Shown one piece after another: positions 8,810-18,360 of a stretch of DNA of 64,000 nucleotides. The notes below the pieces were generated by a model that saw only the letters and a program-made list of their open reading frames with translations, searched no databases and was not told where the DNA came from. The DNA is from Bradyrhizobium sp. AZCC 1610. Its GTDB lineage: Bacteria; Pseudomonadota; Alphaproteobacteria; Rhizobiales; Xanthobacteraceae. The DNA lies in NCBI RefSeq assembly GCF_036924515.1, contig NZ_JAZHRR010000001.1, forward strand, positions 7,101,001 to 7,165,000, read 5' to 3'. A program made the translations under genes and the position numbers. Within the stretch, counting starts at the first letter, position 1. The number at the start of each line of letters is the position of its first letter.

Positions 8810-9198
8810 GCGGCCCTCGCTCGATGCGCACGCCGCTCGGCCGCGTCCGCAATCTCGGTTCCTCGCATTCCGGCACCACCGATTTCTGGCGCCAGCGTCT
8901 CACGGCGGTGGCGATGGCGCTGCTGATCGTGCCTGTTATCGTGATCGTCCTGATGCTGATCGGCCGCAATCAGGCCGGTGCCGCCCAAATCCTCGGCTCG
9001 CTTCCGATCGCGATCATCCTGGTCCTCTTCATCATCGCCAGCACCTGGCACATGCGGATCGGCATGCAGATCGTGATCGAGGACTATGTGCACAACGAGA
9101 AGCTGAAGCTCGCCGGCGTGATGGCCAATAATTTCTTCTGTATCGCGGTGGCCCTGGCCTCGATTTACGCGATCCTCAAATTGTCATCGGGAGTTTAA
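8806..9198 (+). CDS. sdhD: Succinate dehydrogenase membrane anchor subunit (SdhD)
   Basis: The product is 130 aa. A short polar N-terminus (MSGPRSMRTPLGRVRNLGSS) leads into three hydrophobic helices, with the conserved W-H-M-R-I-G-M-Q-I-V-I-E-D-Y block after helix 2, where the His and the Asp-Tyr pair contribute to heme and quinone binding. Its start overlaps the sdhC stop as ATGA, and sdhA follows after 3 nt, so translation is probably coupled. Confidence 0.96.
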   Translation: MSGPRSMRTPLGRVRNLGSSHSGTTDFWRQRLTAVAMALLIVPVIVIVLMLIGRNQAGAAQILGSLPIAIILVLFIIASTWHMRIGMQIVIEDYVHNEKLKLAGVMANNFFCIAVALASIYAILKLSSGV

Positions 9199-9201
9199 CC
9201 C

Positions 9202-11058
9202 ATGGCTGCTCAAAGGACGGCGGCTCAAGGTAACGGCAAGACCACCAACGGCAGTGGTCCGGCCACCAACGGAAAAGCCTATCCGATCGAGGACCACACC
9301 TACGACGTCGTGGTGGTCGGCGCCGGCGGCGCCGGCTTGCGCGCCGTGGTCGGCTGCAGCGAGGCCGGCCTGCGCACCGCCTGCATCACCAAAGTGTTCC
9401 CGACCCGCTCGCATACAGTTGCGGCACAAGGCGGCATTTCGGCTTCGCTCGGCAACATGCATCCGGACGACTGGCGCTGGCACATGTACGACACCGTCAA
9501 GGGGTCGGACTGGCTCGGCGACCAGGACGCGATCGAATACATGGTGCGCAACGCGCCGGAAGCCGTCTACGAACTCGAGCACTGGGGCGTGCCGTTCTCG
9601 CGCACCGAGGACGGCAAGATCTACCAGCGCCCGTTCGGCGGCATGACCATGGACTACGGCAAGGGCCAGGCGCAGCGCACCTGCGCCGCCGCCGACCGCA
9701 CCGGCCACGCCATGCTGCACACGATGTACGGCCAGGCGTTGCGCCACTCGGCCGAATTCTACATCGAGTTCTTCGCCATCGACCTGATCATGGACGACCA
9801 GGGCGTCTGCCGCGGCGTCATCGCGCTCAAGCTCGACGACGGCACGCTGCATCGTTTCCGCGCCCAGACCACGATCCTGGCGACCGGCGGCTACGGCCGC
9901 GCCTACGCTTCCTGCACCTCGGCGCATACCTGCACCGGCGACGGCGGCGGCATGGCGCTGCGCGCCGGCCTGCCGCTGCAGGATATGGAGTTCGTCCAGT
10001 TCCATCCGACCGGCATTTACGGCGCCGGCTGCCTTGTCACCGAAGGTGCGCGTGGCGAAGGCGGCTATCTCGTCAATTCCGAAGGCGAGCGCTTCATGGA
10101 GCGCTACGCGCCCTCAGCCAAGGACCTCGCCTCGCGCGACGTGGTCTCGCGCTCGATGACGATCGAGATCCGCGAAGGCCGCGGTGTGGGCAAGAAGAAA
10201 GACCACATCTACCTGCACCTCGATCATCTCGATCCGAACGTGCTACAGGAGCGCCTGCCCGGCATTTCCGAATCGGCCAAGATCTTCGCCAATGTCGACG
10301 TTACCCGCGAGCCGATCCCGATCGTGCCGACGGTGCACTACAACATGGGCGGCATTCCCACCAATTATCACGCCGAGGTGCTGACCAAGAAGAACGGCGA
10401 CGACAATGCCGTGGTGCCCGGCCTGATGGCGATCGGCGAAGCGGCCTGCGTCTCCGTGCACGGCGCCAACCGGCTCGGCTCCAATTCGCTGATCGACCTC
10501 GTCGTGTTCGGCCGTGCGGCTGCGCTGCGGCTTGCGGAAAAGCTGACGCCGAACGGCAAGCAGCCGGAACTGCCGAAGGATTCGTCCGATCTGGCGCTCG
10601 GCCGGCTCGACCACTACCGCTACGCCTCCGGCGGCACGCCGACCGCGAAGCTGCGCGACAGCATGCAGCACGTCATGCAGAGCAATTGCGCGGTGTTCCG
10701 CACCGGCGAGATCCTGCACGAAGGCCAGAACCTGATCCACAAGGTGCATGGCGGCATCGGCGACATCGCGACCACCGACCGCTCGCTGGTCTGGAACTCC
10801 GACCTGATCGAGACGCTCGAATTCGACAATCTGATCGTGCAGGCGGTCGTCACCATGGATTCGGCGGCCAACCGCACCGAAAGCCGCGGTGCGCATGCGC
10901 GCGAGGACTTTTCCGAGCGCGACGACAAGAACTGGATGAAGCATACGCTGGCGTGGATCAGTGAACGTGGCAACACCACGATCGATTACCGCCCGGTGCA
11001 CGACTACACGATGACGAACGACGTTCAGTACATCCCGCCGAAGGCGCGGGTTTATTGA
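9202..11058 (+). CDS. sdhA: Succinate dehydrogenase flavoprotein subunit (SdhA)
   Basis: The product is 618 aa. The dinucleotide-binding motif [12 protein letters not shown] lies at about residues 37-48, and the FAD-linked His is His71 in [11 protein letters not shown]. Active-site blocks are visible ([39 protein letters not shown]). It oxidises succinate to fumarate in the TCA cycle. The first 28 residues are a Gly/Asn/Thr-rich extension without obvious function. Located 3 nt after sdhD. A structured repeat separates it from sdhB. Confidence 0.97.
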   Translation: MAAQRTAAQGNGKTTNGSGPATNGKAYPIEDHTYDVVVVGAGGAGLRAVVGCSEAGLRTACITKVFPTRSHTVAAQGGISASLGNMHPDDWRWHMYDTVKGSDWLGDQDAIEYMVRNAPEAVYELEHWGVPFSRTEDGKIYQRPFGGMTMDYGKGQAQRTCAAADRTGHAMLHTMYGQALRHSAEFYIEFFAIDLIMDDQGVCRGVIALKLDDGTLHRFRAQTTILATGGYGRAYASCTSAHTCTGDGGGMALRAGLPLQDMEFVQFHPTGIYGAGCLVTEGARGEGGYLVNSEGERFMERYAPSAKDLASRDVVSRSMTIEIREGRGVGKKKDHIYLHLDHLDPNVLQERLPGISESAKIFANVDVTREPIPIVPTVHYNMGGIPTNYHAEVLTKKNGDDNAVVPGLMAIGEAACVSVHGANRLGSNSLIDLVVFGRAAALRLAEKLTPNGKQPELPKDSSDLALGRLDHYRYASGGTPTAKLRDSMQHVMQSNCAVFRTGEILHEGQNLIHKVHGGIGDIATTDRSLVWNSDLIETLEFDNLIVQAVVTMDSAANRTESRGAHAREDFSERDDKNWMKHTLAWISERGNTTIDYRPVHDYTMTNDVQYIPPKARVY

Positions 11059-11066
11059 TCGCACTG

Positions 11067-11138
11067 GTCATGCGCGGACTTGATCCGCGCATCCATCTTC
11101 GAGAGAGGATGGATTGCCGGGTCAGGCCCGGCAATGAC
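11067..11138. repeat. Hairpin-rich intergenic repeat, family A copy 1 (inside the sdh operon)
   Basis: Between GTCAT (11067-11071) and ATGAC (11134-11138) there are three consecutive stem-loops: TGCGCGG/CCGCGCA, CATCC/GGATG and TTGCCGGG/CCCGGCAA. The same layout recurs at 39033-39145 and 47593-47676. It lies in the sdhA-sdhB gap, so it would be transcribed in the operon mRNA. Confidence 0.85.
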
Positions 11139-11163
11139 GAGGAGAACCGTAGAGGCAGGACAT

Positions 11164-11949
11164 ATGGCTGAATTCGCGCTTCCGAAAAATTCGAAGATCA
11201 TCGGCGGCAAGGCCTGGCCGAAACCGGCGGGCGCGACCGAAACGCGCGAGTTCAGGGTGTATCGCTGGAACCCGGACGACGGCAAGAACCCGAGCGTCGA
11301 CACCTATCACGTCGACATCAATGATTGCGGGCCGATGGTGCTGGACGGACTGATCTGGATCAAGAACTACATCGATCCGACGCTGACCTTCCGCCGCTCC
11401 TGCCGCGAAGGCGTTTGCGGCTCCTGCGCCATGAACATCGACGGCCAGAACACGCTGGCCTGCACCAAATCGATGCACGATGTGGCCGCGGGCGGCGCCG
11501 TCAAGGTCAATCCGCTGCCGCACCAGCCGGTCGTGAAGGACCTGGTGCCGGATCTCACCAATTTCTACGCGCAATACGCTTCCATCGAGCCGTGGCTGAA
11601 GACCACCACGCCGACGCCGCAGAAGGAATGGAAGCAGAGCCACGAGGACCGCGAAAAGCTCGATGGCCTCTACGAGTGCATCCTCTGCGCCTGCTGCTCG
11701 ACCTCCTGCCCGAGCTATTGGTGGAACAGCGACCGCTTCTTAGGCCCTGCCGCGCTGTTGCAGGCGACGCGCTGGGTGAAGGATTCCCGTGACGAAGCCA
11801 CCGGCGAGCGGCTCGACAACCTCGAAGACCCGTTCCGCCTCTACCGCTGCCACACCATCATGAATTGCGCCAAGGCCTGCCCGAAGGGCCTCAACCCGTC
11901 GGAGGCCATCGCCGAGCTCAAGCTGAAGATGGTCGAGCGGCAGATCTAG
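11164..11949 (+). CDS. sdhB: Succinate dehydrogenase iron-sulfur subunit (SdhB)
   Basis: The product is 261 aa from the ATG at 11164. A longer frame to 11080 would translate the palindromic repeat, so it is rejected. The [2Fe-2S] ligands are in [19 protein letters not shown] plus a later Cys in NTLAC. The [4Fe-4S] ligands are in [13 protein letters not shown], and the [3Fe-4S] ligands in [17 protein letters not shown]. It relays electrons from SdhA to the SdhCD quinone site. Last gene of the operon. Confidence 0.97.
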   Translation: MAEFALPKNSKIIGGKAWPKPAGATETREFRVYRWNPDDGKNPSVDTYHVDINDCGPMVLDGLIWIKNYIDPTLTFRRSCREGVCGSCAMNIDGQNTLACTKSMHDVAAGGAVKVNPLPHQPVVKDLVPDLTNFYAQYASIEPWLKTTTPTPQKEWKQSHEDREKLDGLYECILCACCSTSCPSYWWNSDRFLGPAALLQATRWVKDSRDEATGERLDNLEDPFRLYRCHTIMNCAKACPKGLNPSEAIAELKLKMVERQI

Positions 11950-11967
11950 GCGGCTGGCGTCGTCCCG

Positions 11968-12052
11968 TAGCCCGGATGGAGCGAAGCGCAATCCGGGACA
12001 GGTTTATCCAGCGGCGAGAACCCCGGATTACGCTGCGCTCCATCCGGGCTAC
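11968..12052. repeat. Palindromic intergenic repeat, family D copy 3
   Basis: Starts GTAGCCCGGATGGAGCGAAG and ends CGCTCCATCCGGGCTAC as an inverted repeat. It lies 18 nt after the sdhB stop and could act as an mRNA 3'-end structure for the sdh operon. Same family as 5001-5084 and 7479-7564. Confidence 0.9.
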
Positions 12053-12165
12053 GGGAGCGCAAGCGGCCGGATTTGAATCGATTGTTATCAATCCCGGTTC
12101 CATTGCCGCTCAACTTTGTTCTCAACGAAATCTTGCGTTAAGCTTGGCGCGGAGTCGGAGCGCCC

Positions 12166-14304
12166 GTGCAGACCCCGCAACGTAATTCGCTGAGACTGCT
12201 GCAATGGATGATGGTCGCTTCGCTGGCCCTTCCGTTGGCGCTGTTTGTATTTGCATCCGCCGTCTCCTGGGTCTCGATCCGCGAAACCGCCGACCGCGAA
12301 ATCGAGCGCGCGCTGGATATCGCGCACGAGCATGGGCTGAAAGTCTTCGAGACCATCGACCGCAGCCTGTCGGAGGTCGCCGAGATCATCCGCGGCACTC
12401 CCGATGCTGATATCATTGCCCGCGAACAAACGCTGCATTTGCGGCTGAAGCAACTGGTCGCGTCGCTGCCGCAGGTGAAGTCGGTCTGGATCTTCGACGC
12501 CAAGGGCCACGCGCTCGTCAACAGCCTCGTCGTCCCGGCGCCGGAGATCGATTTTTCCGACCGGGACTATTTCAGGGCCCACGCGGCCGGCGATATCGGA
12601 ACCTATATCGGTGAAGCGCTGAAGCCGCGACCGCCCTATCAGGGTGCCGCGTTCTTCGGCGTCAGCAGACGGCGCCCGAGCGAGGACGGCAGCTTCGCCG
12701 GCGTGCTGCAGGCTTCCGTGTTCCCGGAATATTTCGAGAATTACTACGCCCGGATCGGCCGCGAGCCCGGCAGCTACTTCGCGCTCGGCCGGACGGACGG
12801 CACCGTGCTGGCGCGCTTCCCCACGATCGATCGTGACATCCGCCTCGACCGCAACGGGCCGATCGGACAATTGATCGCGGCCAATCCCAAGGCCGGCCTC
12901 ATCACCGTGACGTCTCCGACCGACGGCATCGAACGCCGTCTCGGCTACCGGCGGCTCGCGGAATACCCGATCTATGTCGGCGCCGGCCTCGAGACCTCGG
13001 CGATACGCGCGCGCTGGCTCTCCACCGTGAGCCAGCATTTGGTCTTCGGCGCGCCGGCCACCGCGCTGCTGTTTGCCCTGTTGGGGCTGGCCTTGCGCCG
13101 GACGCGGCATCTTTATTTGGAGGCCGACAAGCGGCAGGTGGCCGAGGAAGCGCTGAAGCACGGCCAGCGGCTGGAGGCGCTGGGCCAGCTCACCGGCGGT
13201 GTCGCGCACGACTTCAACAATCTGCTCACGGTGATCCGCGCTTCCGCGGACCTGTTGCGGCGGCCCGACCTGCCGGAGCCGCGGCGGCTGCGCTATATCG
13301 AGGCGATCTCGGATACGGTGACCCGCGCCGCCAAGCTGACCGGGCAGTTGCTGGCCTTCGCGCGGCGGCAGACGTTGAAGCCGGAGGTGTTCGAGGTCGG
13401 GCGAAGCGTGCAGACGCTGGCCGAAATGATCGGCACCCTGATCGGTTCGCGCATCGAGATCGTCATCCTCGGTCCGGACGAGCCGTGCTTCGTCAACGCC
13501 GACGCCGGCCAGTTCGAAACGGCGATCATCAACATGGCCGTGAACGCGCGGGATGCCATGGAGGGCCGTGGACGGCTGACGATTGCAGTGGGAATGGCGG
13601 CCAGTCTGCCCAACGCCGCGCCCTTGTCGCGAAATCCATATGGCTATGTTGCCGTATCCGTCGCCGACACCGGCAGCGGCATTCCGCCGGATCAGTTCGA
13701 ACGTATCTTCGAGCCGTTCTTTACGACCAAGCAGGCCGGCCATGGCACCGGGCTCGGCCTGTCGCAGGTGTTCGGTTTCGCCAAGCAATCCGGCGGCGAG
13801 GTAGCAGTTGCCAGCGAAGTCGGCAAAGGCAGCATTTTCACGCTGTATCTGCCGCGCACCGCCGGCAGCGGGAAATCGCGACTGATGCCGGCGGAAGATG
13901 TGCGGGCGCTCGACGGACGGGGGATGTCGGTGCTGGTGGTCGAAGACAACGCCGAGGTCGGGCAATTTGCCACCGACGCACTGGCCGATCTCGGCTACAC
14001 CACCCGCCTGGTCGGCAGCGCCGCGCATGCGCTCGAAGAGCTGGCCGCCGGCGCCGATCGTTTCGATGTCGTGTTCACCGACGTGGTGATGCCGGGCATG
14101 ACCGGCATCGAACTCGCCCAGGAAATCCGCCGTCGGCACGCCGACCTGCCGGTCGTGCTGACCAGCGGTTACAGTCACGTGCTGTCGGAGCACGGCAGCT
14201 ACGGTTTCGAGCTGCTGCAAAAGCCCTATTCCGTCGAGCAGCTTTCCCGCGTGCTGCACCGGACAGGCCGGCAGAAGGTGAAGCGCACCAACGAAGTGAT
14301 TTGA
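12166..14304 (+). CDS. Hybrid sensor histidine kinase / response regulator
   Basis: The product is 712 aa from a GTG start. Domain order: membrane helix about residues 14-37; periplasmic PDC/dCache-like sensor about 40-285 (SVWIFDAKGHALVNS and DFSDRDYFRAH are typical); second helix about 290-310; HisKA with phospho-His348 in GGVAHDFNNLL; HATPase_c with N-box NMAVNARDAM, G1 VADTGSGIPP and G2 GHGTGLGLS; then a receiver domain from about residue 585 (VLVVEDNAEVGQF) with phospho-Asp in VVFTDVVMPGM and Lys in LLQKPYS. The signal is unknown. There is no separate output regulator beside it, so the partner must be encoded elsewhere. Confidence 0.92.
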   Translation: MQTPQRNSLRLLQWMMVASLALPLALFVFASAVSWVSIRETADREIERALDIAHEHGLKVFETIDRSLSEVAEIIRGTPDADIIAREQTLHLRLKQLVASLPQVKSVWIFDAKGHALVNSLVVPAPEIDFSDRDYFRAHAAGDIGTYIGEALKPRPPYQGAAFFGVSRRRPSEDGSFAGVLQASVFPEYFENYYARIGREPGSYFALGRTDGTVLARFPTIDRDIRLDRNGPIGQLIAANPKAGLITVTSPTDGIERRLGYRRLAEYPIYVGAGLETSAIRARWLSTVSQHLVFGAPATALLFALLGLALRRTRHLYLEADKRQVAEEALKHGQRLEALGQLTGGVAHDFNNLLTVIRASADLLRRPDLPEPRRLRYIEAISDTVTRAAKLTGQLLAFARRQTLKPEVFEVGRSVQTLAEMIGTLIGSRIEIVILGPDEPCFVNADAGQFETAIINMAVNARDAMEGRGRLTIAVGMAASLPNAAPLSRNPYGYVAVSVADTGSGIPPDQFERIFEPFFTTKQAGHGTGLGLSQVFGFAKQSGGEVAVASEVGKGSIFTLYLPRTAGSGKSRLMPAEDVRALDGRGMSVLVVEDNAEVGQFATDALADLGYTTRLVGSAAHALEELAAGADRFDVVFTDVVMPGMTGIELAQEIRRRHADLPVVLTSGYSHVLSEHGSYGFELLQKPYSVEQLSRVLHRTGRQKVKRTNEVI

Positions 14305-14437
14305 ACCGCCACTTCCCCGTCCTTGCAATGACGCGAATAGGCCGTGGCGTACTGATACTCCGCCTTTGCAAGGGCATAGCGACCGGCCGAATACCACCAC
14401 AATCGAACCTGTTTCACGGCCGCAAAACCGGCTATGC

Positions 14438-15292
14438 ATGCGCCGCTTCATCGAGGACACAGGTTTGACGCCCGACAACGATCCTTCGCCCGCGCCGTTC
14501 GGCGCATTCGCCCCGAATGCCGCACAGGCCGCGATCATTTCGCTGGCCCACCGCACGCGGCTGAAGCGCGGCGCGTTTCGACCGATGCTATCGCGGCTGG
14601 TGAATCTGCTGCGCGCAGGTCCGGTCGACGTACCATATCAGGGCGCCTCGTTCCGCTTCTACCATCAGGCCAGCGCCACCGAGCGGGGCGCGCTGTTCAA
14701 CCCCGCCTACAACATCGAGGAGCTGGATTTCTTGCGTGCGCATGTGCCCGCCGGCGGCGTCTTCGTCGATGTCGGCGCCAATGTCGGCACCTATGCGCTG
14801 GCGCTGGCGCGTCATGTCGGCGCCGGCGGCAAGGTGATTGCAATCGAGCCGCATCCGGTCACCCATGCGCGACTCGCCTTCAACAACACAGCCTCCGGCA
14901 CCACCCAGGTGAGACTGGTCGCGGCCGCCGCCGGTCCTGACGATGGCGAATTGCTGATCGAAACCGACGGCGACAATCTCGGCGCCAGCCACATCGTGTC
15001 GGGCGAGGCGTCCGGCAAGGCGATCAAGGTGCCGTCGCTGCGGCTGCAGCGCATCCTCGAGGAAGCCGGTGTCTCGCGTGTCGACGCGCTCAAGATCGAC
15101 GTCGAAGGTTTTGAGGATCGCGTGCTGACCGGTTTCTTCGCCGACGCACCGCAGGCATTGTGGCCCCGCGCGATCGTGATCGAGCATCTGTCGAAGGACG
15201 AGTGGCTGGCAGACTGCATCGCCGATATGCGCGCGCGGGGCTATATCGAGACGGGCAAGACCCGCAGCAACACGCTGCTGGCGCGAGGCTGA
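14438..15292 (+). CDS. FkbM-family methyltransferase
   Basis: The product is 284 aa from the ATG at 14438; the upstream TTG-started extension to 14366 is less likely. The SAM-binding motif I is VFVDVGANVGTYALALA, followed by IAIEPHPVTHARL, and the FkbM hallmark is VDALKIDVEGFEDRVL. These enzymes methylate sugar or polyketide hydroxyls. The true substrate cannot be read here, and no glycan gene cluster surrounds it. Confidence 0.85.
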   Translation: MRRFIEDTGLTPDNDPSPAPFGAFAPNAAQAAIISLAHRTRLKRGAFRPMLSRLVNLLRAGPVDVPYQGASFRFYHQASATERGALFNPAYNIEELDFLRAHVPAGGVFVDVGANVGTYALALARHVGAGGKVIAIEPHPVTHARLAFNNTASGTTQVRLVAAAAGPDDGELLIETDGDNLGASHIVSGEASGKAIKVPSLRLQRILEEAGVSRVDALKIDVEGFEDRVLTGFFADAPQALWPRAIVIEHLSKDEWLADCIADMRARGYIETGKTRSNTLLARG

Positions 15293-15334
15293 ATTTCCTT
15301 TGCCCGGCCATTCCTCAAACCGCAGGAGAGCTTG

Positions 15335-15721
15335 ATGATCGACCACGTTGGATTTCCGGTTTCGGATTACGATCGTTCCAAGGCCTTCTATCTGAAGGCA
15401 TTGGCGCCGCTCGACTACACCCTCGTGATGGAAGTCACGCAGGAGCAACACGGCCACGATCCCGCCGCAGGGTTCGGCGCCAATGGAAAGCCGGATTTCT
15501 GGATCGGCGGCGAAGGCGGGTTGGACAAGCCGTTGCATGTCGCGATCGTGGCGAAGGACCGTGCCACGGTGGACGCTTTCTACAAGGCAGCCATGGCCGC
15601 CGGCGGGCGCGACAACGGCGCCCCGGGAATTCGAGCGCACTATCATCCGAGCTATTATGGCGCGTTCGTGCTCGACCCCGACGGCCACAACATCGAAGCC
15701 GTCTGCCACGCGCCAGCCTAG
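15335..15721 (+). CDS. VOC-family protein (glyoxalase/bleomycin-resistance fold)
   Basis: The product is 128 aa. It starts MIDHVGFPVSDYDRSKAFYL, the first beta-alpha unit of the VOC fold with a metal-ligand His, and ends GAFVLDPDGHNIEAVCH, where the Glu is the usual second-half metal ligand. CGCAGGAGAG precedes the start. A TTG codon immediately before the ATG is not needed. Substrate unknown; relatives are metal-dependent lyases or dioxygenases. Confidence 0.85.
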   Translation: MIDHVGFPVSDYDRSKAFYLKALAPLDYTLVMEVTQEQHGHDPAAGFGANGKPDFWIGGEGGLDKPLHVAIVAKDRATVDAFYKAAMAAGGRDNGAPGIRAHYHPSYYGAFVLDPDGHNIEAVCHAPA

Positions 15722-15807
15722 CTAGCCGGTTCCATTGGCGAGACGCGCGGGAACTTTGCGGCGGCCTCGCCGTTGCTGTTCTTGGAGTTGAAGCTTCAGG
15801 AGGCGTG

Positions 15808-16038
15808 ATGCCGATCGAACCGCCGGAGATACCGCCGGCGACACCGGGACAACCGACCGAGCCGCCGCGCGAGAGCCCTCCGGGCAGTCCTCGTCCGGAG
15901 GTACCACCGCCACTCCATGAACCCGGTCAACCACCGCAACCGCAGGAGTTGCCGGGCAAGATGCCGGATGAGTTGCCGATACGCGGGCCGAACGGCCCCC
16001 ACACCCCCAATCCAGCCACCGATCCGGGGGCCGGATGA
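15808..16038 (+). CDS. Small proline-rich protein, function unknown
   Basis: The product is 76 aa, about one third proline, with PP and PxP motifs throughout and no Cys. A perfect AGGAGG ribosome site lies at 15798-15803, five bases before the ATG, which strongly supports translation. There is no signal peptide or membrane helix. It sits 190 bp upstream of another Pro-rich gene (the OmpA-domain protein) on the same strand. No function can be assigned. Confidence 0.65.
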   Translation: MPIEPPEIPPATPGQPTEPPRESPPGSPRPEVPPPLHEPGQPPQPQELPGKMPDELPIRGPNGPHTPNPATDPGAG

Positions 16039-16226
16039 ATTGCCTCGCCTGAACGCACAATGAATAATGCTGCATGCAACCCATTGTGCTTATGAAATAA
16101 AAAGCATCCGACCATTTGTAGGCCGCCACAATCCGGCCTAATGATTAGCCGCTCAATCGACCAACTGACATGTCAATGAAGGCCGTTCCGTTGCTGTCAG
16201 GCCTTTCTTCGGGGACAAAGGACATC

Positions 16227-18302
16227 ATGACAAACCTTCGCATCCTGCTGCTCGCCACGACTGCCTTGACGGCGACGCAGCTCGCGACCTTCACATCGCA
16301 TGCGCAGACCGCGCCGCTTGTCGTGGCGCAAGCCAAGGAAAGGGAAGAAGGAGCCCCGGGCGGTAGGCCCAAGGAGGCGCCGAAGGGTGCTCCGCCGCCG
16401 GCTGCCGCACCGAAGGCACCGGCGCCGGCTGCCCCACCACCCCCGGCTGCGGCACCTCCGCGTCCGGCAGCCCCTCCGCCGCCGCCTCCGGCGGCTGCAC
16501 CGCCACCCCGTCAGGCTCCGCCGCCCCCACCGCCTGCTGCGGCTCCGCCGCCGCGTCCGACGCCGGCACCGCCCTCGCCGCCTCCGGCTGCCGCACCGAA
16601 GGCGCCGACACCGCCTCCGCCGCCCCCGGCTGCCGCGCCGAAGGCACCCACACCGCCTCCGCCACCTCCGGCGGCTGCCCCTTCGCGCCCGACCCCGACG
16701 CCACCTCCTCCGCCGGCAGCGGCGCCTGCCGCGCCGAAGCAACCGGCTGCACCGACTCCGCCACCGCCGCCGCCTTCATCTCAGAAGGCGACGCCATCGC
16801 CTGCGCCGACGCCGCCCCCGCCGGCCGGCGCCAAGCAGCCGCCGGCGCCTGCCACCACGCCGGCTCCGCAAACCCAAACCGCGCCACCGACCACCGCCCC
16901 TCCGCCCGGCGGAACGACGACGGCGCCGCCGCCGCGTCCTGGCGCGCCGACACCGCCTCCGAGCGCGGGCGCCCCGACAGCTGCGCCGACACCCGCAGCA
17001 CCGGGACGACCCGGCGCGCCAGCTCCGACTACACCGGGCGCAACTGCGCCGACCACACCGCCGGGACGACCCGGCGCACTGCCTCCGGCTACGCCGGGCG
17101 CAACCGCACCGACGGCAACCCCTGCACCGACGACGAGCCCCGCGCCGGGCGCCGGCGGCGTTCCGACGGCACCGGGAGCCGCGGCCCCCGCGGCGCCAGC
17201 CGCCGTGCCAGGCACGCCCGCCGCCACGCCACCGGCCGGCCGGGCACAGAACGCACCACCGACCGTCGCGCCGGCCTTCCGCCAGGCACCTCAGGTCACC
17301 GCACCGCTGCCAGCGGCCCCGCCGCCGGAAGCCGGGCTCAGAGCCATTGCCCGCGGTGCACCGCCATCCGGACCGACCCGGCTGGACGACTTCCGCGGCC
17401 AGCGCCGTGAGAGCCAGGAGGGCGGCCGCACCATCATCACCGAGCCGGGCCGGATCATCATTCGCGATCCCGGCGGACAGCAATATGTCCGTCACAGCGA
17501 GGTGGACCGCTTCCGCTACGGTGCGCGTGACATCCAGACCCAGACCGTCGGCGGGGAAACCCGCACCGTCGTGATCAGGCCCGACGGCACGCAGGTGATC
17601 ACCGTGGTCGGCCGCGACGGCCAGTTGCTGCGGCGGATCCGCCGCGACGAGCGCGGTCGCGAGATCATCATCATCGACAACAGCTACCGCGATCCGCGCG
17701 GGGGCGGCGGATTCTATGTCAACCTGGCGCCGCCGGTGGTCCGCATTCCCTACAACCGCTACATCGTCGACGCCGAGGAGGCGTCGCCGGAGGTGCTCTA
17801 CGAGACCATGATGGCGCCGCCAGTGGAGCGGATCGAACGGCGTTATTCGCTGGACGAAATCCGCTACAGCCCCACGGTGCGGCAGCGGATGCCGAGCATC
17901 GACGTCAACACCATCAACTTCGAAACCGGATCCTGGGAAGTCCCGCCCGATCAGGCATCGAAGCTGCAGGCGATCGCCGACGGCCTCAACCGGGCGATCC
18001 AGCAAAATCCGCGCGCGGTATTCCTGATCGAGGGCCATACCGACGCGGTCGGAAACGACGTCGACAATCTGTCGCTGTCGGATCGCCGCGCCGAGTCCGC
18101 GGCCACCCTGCTGACGCAGCAGTTCAACGTGCCGGCGGAAAACCTGACCTCGCAAGGCTATGGCGAGCAGTATCTGAAGGAGCAGATCGACGGGCCGAGC
18201 CCGATCAACCGGCGCGTCACCATCCGCAACATCACGCCGCTGCTCACTGGCGGTCAGGCGTCGCTGCCGCCGCCCCCGCCCGGCACCGCGCCGCCACGCT
18301 GA
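16227..18302 (+). CDS. OmpA-family protein with a very long Pro/Ala-rich linker
   Basis: The product is 691 aa from the ATG at 16227, which gives a proper signal peptide (MTNLRILLLATTALTATQLA, cleavage near S-H-A-Q). Residues about 45-375 are a low-complexity Pro/Ala/Thr region built of repeated units such as PPPPPAAAPKAPT. A charged middle region (residues about 380-550) contains RTIITEPGRIIIRDPGG. The C-terminal OmpA domain (about 557-670) includes FLIEGHTDAVGND and NLSLSDRRAESAATLL, with the Asp and Arg that bind peptidoglycan. There is no beta-barrel, so it is probably a periplasmic protein that binds the cell wall through its C-terminus. Confidence 0.88.
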   Translation: MTNLRILLLATTALTATQLATFTSHAQTAPLVVAQAKEREEGAPGGRPKEAPKGAPPPAAAPKAPAPAAPPPPAAAPPRPAAPPPPPPAAAPPPRQAPPPPPPAAAPPPRPTPAPPSPPPAAAPKAPTPPPPPPAAAPKAPTPPPPPPAAAPSRPTPTPPPPPAAAPAAPKQPAAPTPPPPPPSSQKATPSPAPTPPPPAGAKQPPAPATTPAPQTQTAPPTTAPPPGGTTTAPPPRPGAPTPPPSAGAPTAAPTPAAPGRPGAPAPTTPGATAPTTPPGRPGALPPATPGATAPTATPAPTTSPAPGAGGVPTAPGAAAPAAPAAVPGTPAATPPAGRAQNAPPTVAPAFRQAPQVTAPLPAAPPPEAGLRAIARGAPPSGPTRLDDFRGQRRESQEGGRTIITEPGRIIIRDPGGQQYVRHSEVDRFRYGARDIQTQTVGGETRTVVIRPDGTQVITVVGRDGQLLRRIRRDERGREIIIIDNSYRDPRGGGGFYVNLAPPVVRIPYNRYIVDAEEASPEVLYETMMAPPVERIERRYSLDEIRYSPTVRQRMPSIDVNTINFETGSWEVPPDQASKLQAIADGLNRAIQQNPRAVFLIEGHTDAVGNDVDNLSLSDRRAESAATLLTQQFNVPAENLTSQGYGEQYLKEQIDGPSPINRRVTIRNITPLLTGGQASLPPPPPGTAPPR

Positions 18303-18321
18303 GGCACATCGTTACAAAATG

Positions 18322-18355
18322 AAAAATGGCCGGGAGCAATCCCGGCCATTTTTTA
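18322..18355 (+). terminator. Rho-independent terminator after the OmpA-family gene
   Basis: A near-perfect stem (AAATGGCCGGGA paired with TCCCGGCCATTT, loop GCAA) is followed by T residues. It starts 20 nt after the OmpA-family stop. The flanking A and T runs make it potentially bidirectional, so it may also serve the convergent minus-strand gene ending at 18361. Confidence 0.9.
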
Positions 18356-18360
18356 TCCCT

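Noticed and set aside
11080..11163. Upstream extension of sdhB to 11080
   Set aside because: It would translate the family A palindrome; the ATG at 11164 gives the normal SdhB N-terminus.
12088..14556. An 822-codon open frame opposite the hybrid histidine kinase
   Set aside because: The plus strand shows all kinase and receiver motifs in order; the minus-strand product has no recognisable domain.
16300..17574. Long Arg/His-rich and Gly-rich open frames overlapping the Pro-rich OmpA gene on both strands
   Set aside because: They are shadows of the repetitive GC-rich coding sequence; composition is that of a frame-shifted Pro/Ala codon run with no domain, signal or ribosome site.
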